Part shown: positions 10,128 to 20,279 of the stretch, one piece after another
Position numbering within the stretch: the stretch's first letter is position 1
How the letters are laid out: the number at the start of each line of letters is the position of its first letter
Source: Tuctoria greenei
Lineage: Eukaryota; Streptophyta; Magnoliopsida; Poales; Poaceae
Assembly: GCA_036927565.1 (NCBI GenBank)
Contig: JAYESD010000009.1
Location: forward strand, 161,408,929-161,472,928
DNA length: 64,000 nucleotides
Reading direction: 5' to 3'
Translations under genes and position numbers: made by a program
The notes under the pieces: generated by a model
The model's input: only the letters and a program-made list of their open reading frames with translations
What the model was told of the DNA's origin: nothing
Database searches by the model: none

Positions 10128-10502
10128 CACAGACGGTTCTTAACTAACAAGCAGCCTGTGAAAACAATGACTTTCTCCAGACGGTTCTTCAACAAAAACC
10201 GCTTATGATGATTAAAACAGTACATACAGTTCTTAAACAATGACCGCCCATGGAAATCATGTATTTATCCAAGCGGTGGTTAATTAAGAACCGCCTGTGA
10301 AATTTGCTAGAGTACATGCGGTTTTTAATTAATAGCCGCCTGAGAAAATCATGTATTTATCCAGACGGTTATTTTTTAAAATCCGCCTGCGATGTTCTGT
10401 CATCACATGCGGTTATTGTATCATTCGTCATTACAGTCGCATTTTTTTACGGAGCATATGTGTTTGAAAATTGAGGCGTCTGTGAAAATACTTTTTGTAG
10501 TA
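10128..10502 (+). repeat. CACTA 3' subterminal repeats and terminus
   Basis: Repeated motifs such as GACGGTTCTT, AAGAACCGCC and ATCCGCCTG in both orientations, spaced about 40-60 bp, run up to CTTTTTGTAGTA at 10491-10502. Subterminal direct and inverted motifs are where the second CACTA-encoded protein binds in En/Spm-type elements. The last base differs from canonical GTAGTG. Confidence 0.75.
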
Positions 10503-11190
10503 ATGTACCTTGCATCAGATAAATCTTGTACGAAATGATAGAATGAGGTCAGAGCCAAATTTCAACTAGTACTGAACATGTTCCTCGATGGATGCCAATT
10601 TCAACTAGCATTTCGCAAAAGGACATACGGAGTATCTTGGTAGGCTACCCACTACCAGCATCACGCAGCCTCTTCCTGAATTGAACCAACTGGGGCCTAA
10701 TGATTTTATTATTCAGTCCAGAGAAACTAGGTGGTTGAATCAAAATTAATGTTATTCTAGCTCTTGGTGTGCAACTGATCAGATATTTAAAGACGATATA
10801 TTCAGTTTGGGTTTTTAATCCAAAAAAGTACAGAGTTTGGATAGACATTTAAGAGCTTATTTTTTTGAAGCAAATGACATGTGTTCTACCTTTTCATTAA
10901 AAAGGAGCAAAAGTTCGAAAAAACACTGAAAAGAAAAACACAAATGGCAGCTTATGTTGCCGGAAACACGAATCTAAAAAGGAAGGAGAAGGACCTAGTC
11001 CTGCATCATTTGAGTCTATGCCGTGGTGTACACCTCCTTACTGGAATTTGCCATCAGTCACATTTAAGAGCTTATTGAGCAGCAACAAGAACTTTCTCAA
11101 TAAATACATGTGTTTTTGCACATCTTACATATAGATCCAGAAAAAAAAACACTAGTAGATGCAACCATACATTACTCCCATGCATGTTAA
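10503..11190. other. unassigned sequence between CACTA and Tekay element
   Basis: AT-rich sequence with no convincing ORF. Its first about 90 bases (GTACCTTGCATCA, AAATGATAGAATG, GGTCAGAGCCAA) match 48565-48640 with a few differences, so this may be a native locus-derived piece. The remainder shows nothing I recognise. Confidence 0.4.
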
Positions 11191-14100
11191 TGTAACACCC
11201 ACTATTTTAGAGAGGAAAAAAAATTGTAAAATGAATTTTTCAAGAAGTAAAATCATTTTCTTGGGAATGAAATCTATATAAGGCAAGTTGCATCATGTTT
11301 GATTGTTTGTGTGAATTTTTGAAAATACAAATTTGCTATAAATTCAGATTACAAATTCATATCATAAAAGAGGAGAAAAAGAAAACAGAAAAGAAAAATA
11401 AAAAGAAAAGAAAAAGGAAAAATCGCTCCTGGGCCGAATTCCCCAATCCGGCACCCTCCCGCGCCGGCCCGCGCCTCCTCTCCCCTCCCTCTCTCTCTCT
11501 GCCAGCCGGGCCCCGCGCGACAGCCTCTCCCTGCGCCGCACCCTCTCTCTCTTCTCTCGCTGCAAGCCGGCCCCACTCCCTCTTCGTCTACCTCGCGCCC
11601 GCGCCGTAACGCCGCATGCGATAACACCGCGCCGCCCACTTTCCCTCCCCTCTTCATTTCCGATCGTTTCACCTCAATCAAGAGCGGAATCGTGCCCATG
11701 ATGGCCGCCGGCCGTTTCTACTCCAAAACCCCTATAAAAACCCGGCCAATCCCTCCCCAATTCCCTCACCCGACGATCGAAACCCTAGCCCCGGCGAGCT
11801 TGGTAATGGTGCCGATGTTCCCATCGATTCACCCACTAACTCACCCCGAAACCTTGCCTAACATCTTTGTCGTGTCCTCAGGAGACCGCCGGTCATCTTC
11901 GTCGGGAGTTGTCGCCTTTGCGTCGCCGACTTCGTCGGGCGTCGAGGAGCTCCGCCGCACAACACCGTCGCCGACCACCTTCCGACCTTCCTCTAGCCGT
12001 GCGACGACCTTCAGTGAGTTCCCCTAGCACCCCTCTACATTTTGCGCTAGTTAGATGTGCCTTTTGGCCCCTGTCGTGCGATTTTGGCCGTCTCCGGCGA
12101 GCCCGCCGCCGCGTGCACGTCGTCGCTGCCGCTCACCGCCGCCTGACCCTAATCGGGGCGACGTGGCTCAATGCACGTCGTCCATTATGTTTCAATGGCC
12201 AAGATTAAAATCGAGTGTACTGCTTCGGTTAATAAAATCTGAGCCATCCAATTTAAAATCAACGGCCCACGTTCAAACTAGTTTTCCCGCTGCCGGAATT
12301 TCACTCAGGCCCCTGGAAACTTGCGGGCTACCCTCTGAGTTTCTCTGGAATTCAAGTCTAGCCCCTAGAAATGCCAAACTAGCCCCTGGACTTTCTGAAA
12401 ATTAGTAAAATACTGGTTAAATTAATAAAAAGTGTTTTAAAGCCCCTGGAGAATTATAAAATAGCAAATAAATTATGGAAAATTTGTAGAATAAACTCCA
12501 GACTTAATAAAAATTATTTTTAACATCTGGAACAATTCTTTTTTTACAGAAAAACCCCTGTTAGTTCTAGAAATTAAATAAAAGTCCTTAATTTGTATAA
12601 AATAATTATAAAAACAGATTTAAGTATGTTTTATTTATTTTCATTTCTATCCATTTTAATTTGCTGAATTAGTCATAAAATACATTCTAAGCACATCTAA
12701 TTCATGAAAATTGAATTGCATATAGAAATAATTAATAAAAATAGTGTAAAAACTATAAAATGTATAAATTATGATATAGAACTGTTTTAAGCTTATTTTG
12801 AAGAACAAACATTTCTAGAAAATTATAATAAGTTTCTAGTAAATGTAAAAATGGTATAGAAATGGTTAAAAATATGTTTTGCTTAATATATTTTATTTAA
12901 AAACTCAAAATACTCATCAATTGGTTTATGGCTATAATTGAAATCAACTTAAAAATCACATTTTGCGTAGGAATTTATATTTATTTGTAATGTTTGCATT
13001 TTATTGTGTTCTTATTGTATGTTATTTTTCGTGCATCGTCGTAATTTAGAGTCGGGGTCAGAAACCACCCTTAACCTACAAGAGCAGCAGTTTCCCGACG
13101 ACCCCGAGGCACAGTTTGGAGGCAAGTTCCTTGACCATCTTGCACCCTTTTTGTTAAGTTTTAGTTAGTTGCATGCTAATTAAAATATGAATCCTATGCT
13201 ATGTTCTCCTAGATTTTTCCACAATATTCCTTGTCAACATGGTTTGGGCGTTTTATTATTATTTAGTTACGCTTAGCCATGCTTAATTGAAATATGATCT
13301 ATTTATTTACAAGTTTGCATTTGAAGTACTTTGATTCATGAATGGATGGCTATAATGGAAATTAGTAGATAGGAATCTGATAGGGGGTTTTGTATGGATT
13401 GGTGCATGCGTGCACAAGACCTTGGTTTGGGGCTTGACACCTATCGGATTCTAAGGACCAGTTTATGGAAGAAGTTGCTAAGCCATTTAGAATCACCACA
13501 TAATTGTATATGGGACAACTTGGTTTAGTAATTTGGTCTCTCCCGATGTAGCATAGGTAATTGATCGGGCGGGGAATGGGCTTTGCCTTGGGATCCGCAT
13601 GGCTCAAGAGGGGGCTTCTCCTGGCGGAGGGAAAATAGACTCCAGGTGCCGGAGTGGTGAAACCTTAGAGTACCCATTGCAAGTCGGGAGAACCATTAGA
13701 AACACCTCGTAATGATCTCCTGGCCACACACCTACGGAAGTGTGTATTGTGGTTAGCTACCACGGGCATAAAGGAGGTTTACCTTAGTCCACCCGGCAAC
13801 TGGGGGCGAAATCATGAACTGTGGGTAAAGGATGCACACTCTGCGGAGTTTTGTTAAACTGTCTAGACAGCCGTGCTCACAGACACGAGCGGCTTGGAAA
13901 CCAAATTCATAATTAGCACATGGTTACTAAATGGATGGTTTGGGTTACGTCTCACCTGAATTAATTTTGGAATATTGGTTGGGATTTCACCTAGATGTAG
14001 GTGCTTAATAATATGTAAGAGTAGGTTGTAACTGCTATAGTGCTTACCTATTATTTGCCTTCCTTGTTGTGAACCACACATGTCATAACTTTCCAACTTG

Positions 14101-14438
14101 CGAGTACCGTTGGTACTCAAACTTGTTAGTTGCATATTTTTCCCCCAGTCTACGAAGATGCAGAGGTGGAGAACCAGGACTTCTACGGAGACCCTGAAGA
14201 GATGTTCTAGGTTGGCGCTCCCCCGTGCAACGCCTGTGTTTGGAGCCCTTGTTATGTTTTTTTCCACTGCTTGTGTATTTTTATTTTAGACCTGGATGGT
14301 CATTTATGTAATAAAGAGATATACTCGAACATGGTATTATATTTGGTATTTCACTTTCGTCTACACATGTATGATTTGAACCGATCCTGGCATACATGTG
14401 GAAAGCATCTGGTTGTCTTCTTATTACCAGGTGTGACA
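11191..14438 (+). repeat. Tekay E1 5' LTR (3.25 kb)
   Basis: Starts TGTAACACCCACTATTTTAG and ends GTGTGACA, four bases before the PBS. It includes an A-rich stretch, a GC-rich block (11430-12200) and a TATA-like CCTATAAAAACC at about 11730. A long AT-rich stretch with a conserved block near 13080-13140 and 13600-13860 follows. The 3' LTR at 20280 repeats it with a few percent visible changes. Frames across the GC-rich block on both strands differ between the two LTR copies, so I do not call them genes. Confidence 0.9.
11725..11745 (+). promoter_or_regulatory. putative LTR TATA box of E1
   Basis: CCTATAAAAACC lies downstream of the GC-rich block and is kept in the 3' LTR (about 20817) despite a change two bases downstream. 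It is placed where the U3/R boundary would be plausible. Start-site position is not determined. Confidence 0.45.
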
Positions 14439-14442
14439 ATAG

Positions 14443-14454
14443 TGGTATCAAAGT
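14443..14454 (+). other. primer-binding site of E1 (mutated)
   Basis: TGGTATCAAAGT, four bases after the LTR end, matches the usual tRNA-Met-type TGGTATCAGAGC with two changes. Confidence 0.75.
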
Positions 14455-14621
14455 CGTGTTGCCCGTAGGACTCAAGCCTAGATAGAAAAGGACGATTTAA
14501 AGACTTTACTATTTTCAAATATTATTAATTGTAAGATTTCTTTGTATTCTTTACCTTGCACTTATTTCACTTACTCTTTAATTTGTTTTATTACTGACAC
14601 TCTCCTGTTTCAAAATCTTAG

Positions 14622-15491
14622 ATGGCCAACATCAGGAGAACTGCTCGCATGTCAACCGGAGGCTATGTTCCCAACCGAAGGATTGCTGCCCGCCGTACCC
14701 CACTCAACGATCCCCGACATGCGGTGGTGATTCGTACTGATGGGAGAGCTACAGGACGACTTCGACGTCGACTTCAAGCCATACTACTCGACGCCGGCTA
14801 CAGACACGAGAGACTGGCACTCACCTACCACTCCATTGGGATGCAGCGTCCCTACCGGATCGAGTGGTCATGCAAGCTATTTGTCTACTATGGGGATGAA
14901 CTACTCAAGGTGCATCGTACCCCTGCTGCAAGGAGCTACCGACGACATGCTGAGCAGGATGTCAGCTGGGAGGCCATCACCTATTGGAGCCACACTTACC
15001 GCTACCAGCCCCAGAACTCGGTGCACGCCTACACTCCCCAGCGTCCCAGCAGCACTGGCAACTTCGTCACCAAGTATGTGGAGGGGCCCCTGACCCTTCC
15101 ACAGACTCACCAGACAGTTGATGATGTGGAGCGCCTCAGCATTCGCCACCACAAGGCTCAGCAAGAAATTTAGGATGTTCGTGACCTGGCAGCACATTAT
15201 GAAAGGCAAGTGAGGAGGTACCGTCGGATCACCGACGAGGACCCAGATGGGTATGCATCAGACACCTCCACTTGGATCTCGGATTCTCCTGACCGTCGTG
15301 TGGGTCGTGGCGACACCGACTCGATGGACTACTCTTCAGACGAGGAGCCAGACTCAGGGGAGCCTTCTGTGCCGCAGCAGCCAGCCAACTCTCCTCCGCA
15401 TGGCAACGAGTCTCGTGGCAGCAACTCGAGATATGATGGGGATGACGATGAAGACCCAGACGGGGAGGAGGATCCTGAGGAGCGAGAGTAG
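14622..15491 (+). pseudogene. E1 extra ORF upstream of gag (H3-tail-like N-terminus, diverged)
   Basis: The frame opens MANIRRTARMSTGGYVP, runs 183 codons to a TAG at 15171-15173, and continues in the same frame to 15491 with acidic, Ser/Asp-rich sequence. It aligns along its whole length with the E2 ORF at 57496-58260. Shared blocks include VYYGDELL, TYWSH and HAYTPQRPS, followed by a coiled-coil-like QTVDDVERLSIRHHKAQQEI. The N-terminus aligns with histone H3 but with R at the K4 position and M at the K9 position; TAR, STGG and the later P and A are kept. Protein-level similarity across two diverged elements indicates that it was a real gene. The premature TAG (CAG in the homologue) breaks this copy. 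Molecular function is unknown. Confidence 0.8.
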
Positions 15492-15738
15492 ACTCTGGCC
15501 TGCCCTACAACTCAAGATTAAGACACTTACCCATGAGTTGTAATAAGAGCGATGTAGTAACGATTTGTGTAATCTTGAGTTGTATGATTTTGTTTTGAGA
15601 ACTTGATTATCCATGTTTGTGTTTGTTTAAGAAAGTGATCTTTATTTCTCTATCTCCTTATTGATGCATATAGTGGGAAAGACGTATAAAATAGTTTCTC
15701 TCTTATCTTTTATTTCTAAAGCAACACCCCAATCTCAG

Positions 15739-17110
15739 ATGGCAGGAAGAGGAAGAGGACGTGGACGTGGTGTGCCACCCAATCAGGATAATGAAGTCCC
15801 ACTACCTCAATGGAATGGAAGAGGTGCTCGTGGGGCACCAGCTGCAAACCAAATGCAGCATATGATGGCTATGCAACTTCAAATGATGCAAAACTTGACA
15901 CAAATTGTGAACAACATGCAACAGGCTCATCAAGCACCACCACCCCCTCCACCACCACCCCCTCCACCTCCAAGATTTTGCTTAAGAGACTTCATGAACA
16001 CTCAACCCCCACGCTTCTCCAATGCCACGGAACCTATGGATGCAGATGATTGGATCAATACTATTGAAAGTAAACTAAGGATTGTACAATGTGAAGGAAG
16101 GGAAAGGGTGTTGTTGGCATCTCACCAACTCCATGGACCTGCAGCTGATTGGTGGACCGCTTTTACTGCGGCCCATGGAAACCCAGACAACATTACCTGG
16201 GAAGAGTTTAGAGAAAACTTCCGCAATCATCATGTACCTGCATGAGAAATTCAAGCCAAGCGTATGGAGTTCCTAGCACTGAAGCAGGGAAACATGAACA
16301 TAATGGGGTATTTGAACAAGTTTACACAACTATCTCATTACGCCTCTGGAGATGTAGACACTGATGCCAAGAAACAATTCTGTTTCAAAGAGGGACTAGA
16401 CAAAGAGATACAGTTGATGATGTCTTCCAGTGACTATGCTAGTTTCCAACATCTGGTGGATAAAGCTTTCACGGTAGAAAGAAAGAAGAAAGAGTGTGAA
16501 GGAGAAGACAGCAAAAGGAAGATGATGATGGGGTAGTCTTCAAGCAGCAATCGTCCTCGCTTTAACCCACAGCAATCAGGACACCTGAGTCGTCCCATGA
16601 GCAAAAATCAAGGTCAGCGGTACACTAACAACTCTTCATTCAGACCTCAATCTCAATATGCGCGTCCACAGTACCAGCAGATGCCACCACAGCGCCCTCA
16701 AATGTATCAACAACGCCCTATGACTTCAAACCCTCGACCAACTGGGCAACCACAACAAAATGAACAAAGAAACAAGGCTCAATACACCAGTACTCGGGGA
16801 GCTTGCTATATATGTGGTGACAAGGTACACTACTCCAACAACTGTCCGAAAAAGCATTCGCAGCAGAACCAGTCCAGAGGAAGGGTCAATCATGTTGTTC
16901 TGGAGGAAGCTCAAGACGCATCAGATGTGGTGATCGGTACGTTCCCTGCTAATTCCCATCCTTCTAAAGTATTGTTTGATTCTGGTGCAACACATTCGTT
17001 CATAGCAAAAAAATTCATAAGAAGACATGGAATGAATGTTACATTAATGAATCAAGTATTAGTAGTCAACTCTCCTGGAGGAGAGATGCTGACGAGGCAA
17101 GTATGCCCTA
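15739..17110 (+). pseudogene. E1 gag with CCHC zinc knuckle and protease start
   Basis: I take ATG 15739 as the start because the E2 gag starts at the matching place with a Gly-Arg repeat (MAGRGRGRGRG here). A Pro run (about residues 70-85) and the retrotransposon gag core follow, with DWINTIESKLRI and LHGPAADWWTAF. The zinc knuckle CYICGDKVHYSNNC is at about 16804-16845. The protease motif LFDSGATHSFI is at about 16970. In-frame stops at 16243-16245 (TGA) and 16534-16536 (TAG) break it, and a seven-G run near 17129 shifts it out of the pol frame. Confidence 0.85.
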
Positions 17111-20100
17111 ATGTAAGCATAAGCATTAGGGGGGGTAGCATTCTTAGCAAACCTTATAGTGCTGGAGTCACAAGGAATAGACATTATTCTCGGAATGGAT
17201 TGGTTAACCAAGTACAAAGGAGTGATCCACTGTGCCACGAGAACAGTATGTCTGACTCATACGGATGGCACAAACGTGGAGTTTCATCCTGATCAAGCAG
17301 CAGTTCAGAAAATACGACTCAACCAGGTTGAAGGAGTACAAGAGATCAAAGTTGTTTGTGACTTTCCGGATGTGTTTCCTAATGAACTACCAGGTATGCC
17401 CCCTGACAGAGAAATTGAATTCATCATTGAATTAGTACCTGGTACAACACCAATTTACAAGCGACCATACAGGATGGATGCTAAACAATTGGCAGAATTG
17501 AAGGATCATATCAATGAGTTGTTAGCAAAAGGATACATTCGTCCTAGTTCCTCACCTTGGGGAGCTCCAGTGATATTTGTGCCCAAGAAAGATGGCACAC
17601 AGAGATTATGTGTGGATTATCGCGCACTCAACGCAGTAACTATCAAGAACAAATATCCTTTACCAAGGATTGAGTATTTGTTTGACCAGTTGAGAGGTGC
17701 ATGTGTGTTCTCGAAGATTGATCTACAATCAGGGTATCTCCAACTGAAGATACGACCCTCGGACATACCAAAGACGGCATTTGTTTCAAGATATGGATTA
17801 TATGAGTATACAGTCATATCTTTTGGCTTAACTAATGCCCCGGCTTATTTCATGTACCTTATGAATAAGGTATTTATGGAGTCTCTGGATAAGTTTGTCG
17901 TGGTGTTTATTGACGACATTTTGATATTCTCCAAAAGTGAAGAGGAACATGAGGAGCACCTGAGACTGGCCTTACAAAAACTTTGTGAACATCAGTTGTA
18001 TGCAAAGCTAAGTAAATGTGAGTTATGGTTGAAGGAAGTGTCATTCCTAGGACATGTTATATCACAAGGAGGAATAGCAGTAGACCCTAGTAAAGTGAAA
18101 AATGTCCTGAATTGGAAGACACCAGAAAATGTTGGGGAAATCAGGAGTTTCTTAGGCATGGCTGGCTATTATCGCCGGTTCATCGAAGGATTCTCAAAAA
18201 TATCTCGTCCCTTAACAAAGTTACTTGAGAAGGGAGCTGTATACAAGTGGACACCCGAGTGTGAAGCCAGTTTTTCAGAGCTAAAGAAAAGGTTGACTAC
18301 TGCTCCAGTATTGATTATGCCTGATATGCAGAAAGAATTTGCAGTCTACTGTGATGCATCCGGATAAGGATTGGGATGTGTATTAATGCAAGAGGGACAT
18401 GTAGTAGCCTATGCTTCACGACAACTCAGAAAACATGAAAGAAATTACCCTACTCATGATTTGGAGTTAGCAGCAGTGGTTCATGCATTGAAGTTATGGA
18501 GACATTATCTGATATGAAAAATAACAAAGATATATACGGACCACAAAAGTTTGAAGTATATCTTCACACAACCAGATCTAAATCTCAGACAACGCAGATG
18601 GTTGAAACTTATCAATGATTTTGATGTCGGAATCAACTATCATCCTGGGAAAGCTAATGTGGTCGCAGATGCATTAAGCAGATCAGCTCAATGCAATAGC
18701 TTGGCACTGCAAGGTCAACAACCGCAGTTATGTGAGGAATTAGCAAGGCTAAAACTTAGTATCATAACTAATACTGAGGTAGTGTCTATGGAAGTAGATT
18801 CTACTTTGGAAAAGGTTATTCGTGAAGAGAAAAAGAACGATAAGTGGATCCAGAAGACTAAGCAACTAATGAAAGAAGGAAAAGCACCAGACTTTAGAGA
18901 AGATGAACAGGGAACTCTATGGCTAGGGAAGAAAATATGTGTACCTGATATCAAGGAGATTCGAGAGCTGCTACTGAGAGAAGCCCATGATTCATCATAT
19001 TCTATTCATCCGGGGAGCACAAAGATGTATCAAGATCTAAAGGATCGATATTGGTGGCATGAAATGAAACGAGATATGGCGGAGTATGTAGCTCTGTGTG
19101 ACACGTGTCAGAGGGTCAAAGCAGAACATCAAAGACCCGCAGGGTTACTTCAACCAATTAAAATTCCTGAATGGAAATGGGAAGAAATAAGTATGGACTT
19201 TATCGTGGGATTGCCGAGAACTCAGTCGGGATACGACTCTATATGGGTCACAGTGGACCGTTTGACCAAAGTGGCTCACTTTATCCCAGTAAAAGAAAGC
19301 TATTCTGGTTCAAGGTTGGCAGAACTATATATGGCAAGAATTGTATGCCTGCATGGAGTGCCGAAGAAGATAATATCAGATAGAGGTACTCAATTCACTT
19401 CTAGATTCTGGCAAAAGTTGCATGAGTCTATGGATACCTGACTCAATTTCAGCTCGTCATATCATCCGCAAACTGACGGTCAAACAGAGCGTACTAACCA
19501 AATTCTTGAAGACATGTTGAGAGCATGTGCTTTGAAAAACAGTAGGAGTTGGGATAAGAACCTACCATATGCTGAGTTCTCCTATAACAATAGTTATCAA
19601 GCCAGTTTGAAGATGTCTCCGTTTGAAGCTTTGTATGGACGGAAGTGCAGAACACCATTGTTTTGGAATCAAACTGGGGAAAGCCAAGTATTTGGGCCTG
19701 AAGTGTTAAGAGAAGCAGAGAGACAAGTACAAGAAATCCGGAAGAATTTGAAGACGGCTCAGTCGAGGCAGAAGAGTTATGCTGATACTCGACGTCATGA
19801 TCTAACCTTTGAGATTGGTGATTTTGTGTATCTCAAGGTGTCACCCGTGAGAGGGTTAAGACGATTCAAGGTGAAGGGCAAGTTATCACCCCGATATATT
19901 GGTCCCTTCAAAATACTGGAGAAAAGAGGAGAAGTAGCCTATCAGCTCGAGCTACCATCTCATTTATCAGATGTGCACGATGTATTCCACGTGTCACAAT
20001 TAAAGAAATGCTTAAGAGTACCAGAAGAACAATTGCCATTGGAAACAGTAGACGTGCAAGAAGACTTGACCTATGCAGAACAACCTATTAAGATTCTCGA

Positions 20101-20233
20101 GACATCAGAACGAGTTACGATAAAAAAAGTTACTCGGATGTGCAAAGTCCAATGGAAACATCACTCAGAAGAAGAGGCAACATGGGAAAGAGAGGAAGAC
20201 CTCAAGGCGGAGTTTCCCAGTCTATTCTCTTAG
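17111..20233 (+). pseudogene. E1 pol: protease C-terminus, RT, RNase H, integrase
   Basis: Order seen: protease end IILGMDWLTKYKGVIHC (about 17190); RT with RLCVDYRALNAVTIKNKYPL, FSKIDLQSGY and catalytic VVFIDDILIFSK (about 17905); RNase H with FAVYCDASG (about 18345) and ADALSR (about 18665); integrase zinc finger with HPGSTKMYQDLK and CDTCQ; catalytic core MDFIVGLPRTQSGYDSIWV, SDRGTQFTS, and HPQTDGQTERTNQILE with the Glu. The C-terminal chromodomain is listed separately. Nonsense codons at 18365-18367, 18515-18517 and 19439-19441 cut the frame. Length is normal for a chromovirus. Confidence 0.9.
20080..20230 (+). pseudogene. E1 integrase C-terminal chromodomain
   Basis: After GPFKILEKRGEVAYQLELP and VFHVSQLKKC, the end of pol reads PIKILETSERV, then VQWKHHSEEEATWEREEDLK and a terminal FPSLFS. 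This is the chromovirus chromodomain pattern (beta strands and the WE...L helix). Such domains can direct integration to chromatin with methylated H3. In this copy it is downstream of several stops. Confidence 0.85.
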
Positions 20234-20240
20234 GACTTCC

Positions 20241-20279
20241 AAATCTTGAGGGCGAGATTTCTTTTTACGGGGATAGAAT
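20241..20279 (+). promoter_or_regulatory. E1 pre-PPT stem-loop and polypurine tract
   Basis: AAATCTTG (20241-20248) and CGAGATTT (20253-20260) form an 8-bp stem with one G-U pair and an AGGG loop. The PPT-like ACGGGGATAGAAT follows immediately before the LTR. A matching stem-loop precedes the PPT of E2 and of the LARD. Confidence 0.7.

Larger units (their letters stand above)
6845..10502 (+). mobile_element. CACTA (En/Spm) transposon, 3' part
   Basis: Contains the C-terminal half of a TNP2-type transposase, a DUF4216 region, a long inverted repeat and a subterminal zone of repeated AACCGCC/GGCGGTT-like motifs. It ends in CTTTTTGTAGTA, the complement of a CACTACAAAAAG terminus with one change. 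The 5' part is missing because a Sirevirus LTR begins at 6844; it may lie left of the window. Sequence just after 10502 resembles 48560-48640, which helps place the boundary. Confidence 0.8.

Noticed and set aside
11295..12405. Several overlapping frames in the GC-rich part of the E1 LTR (and 20319-21505)
   Set aside because: Low-complexity, GC-driven, different between LTR copies and on both strands; LTR leader sequence, not genes.
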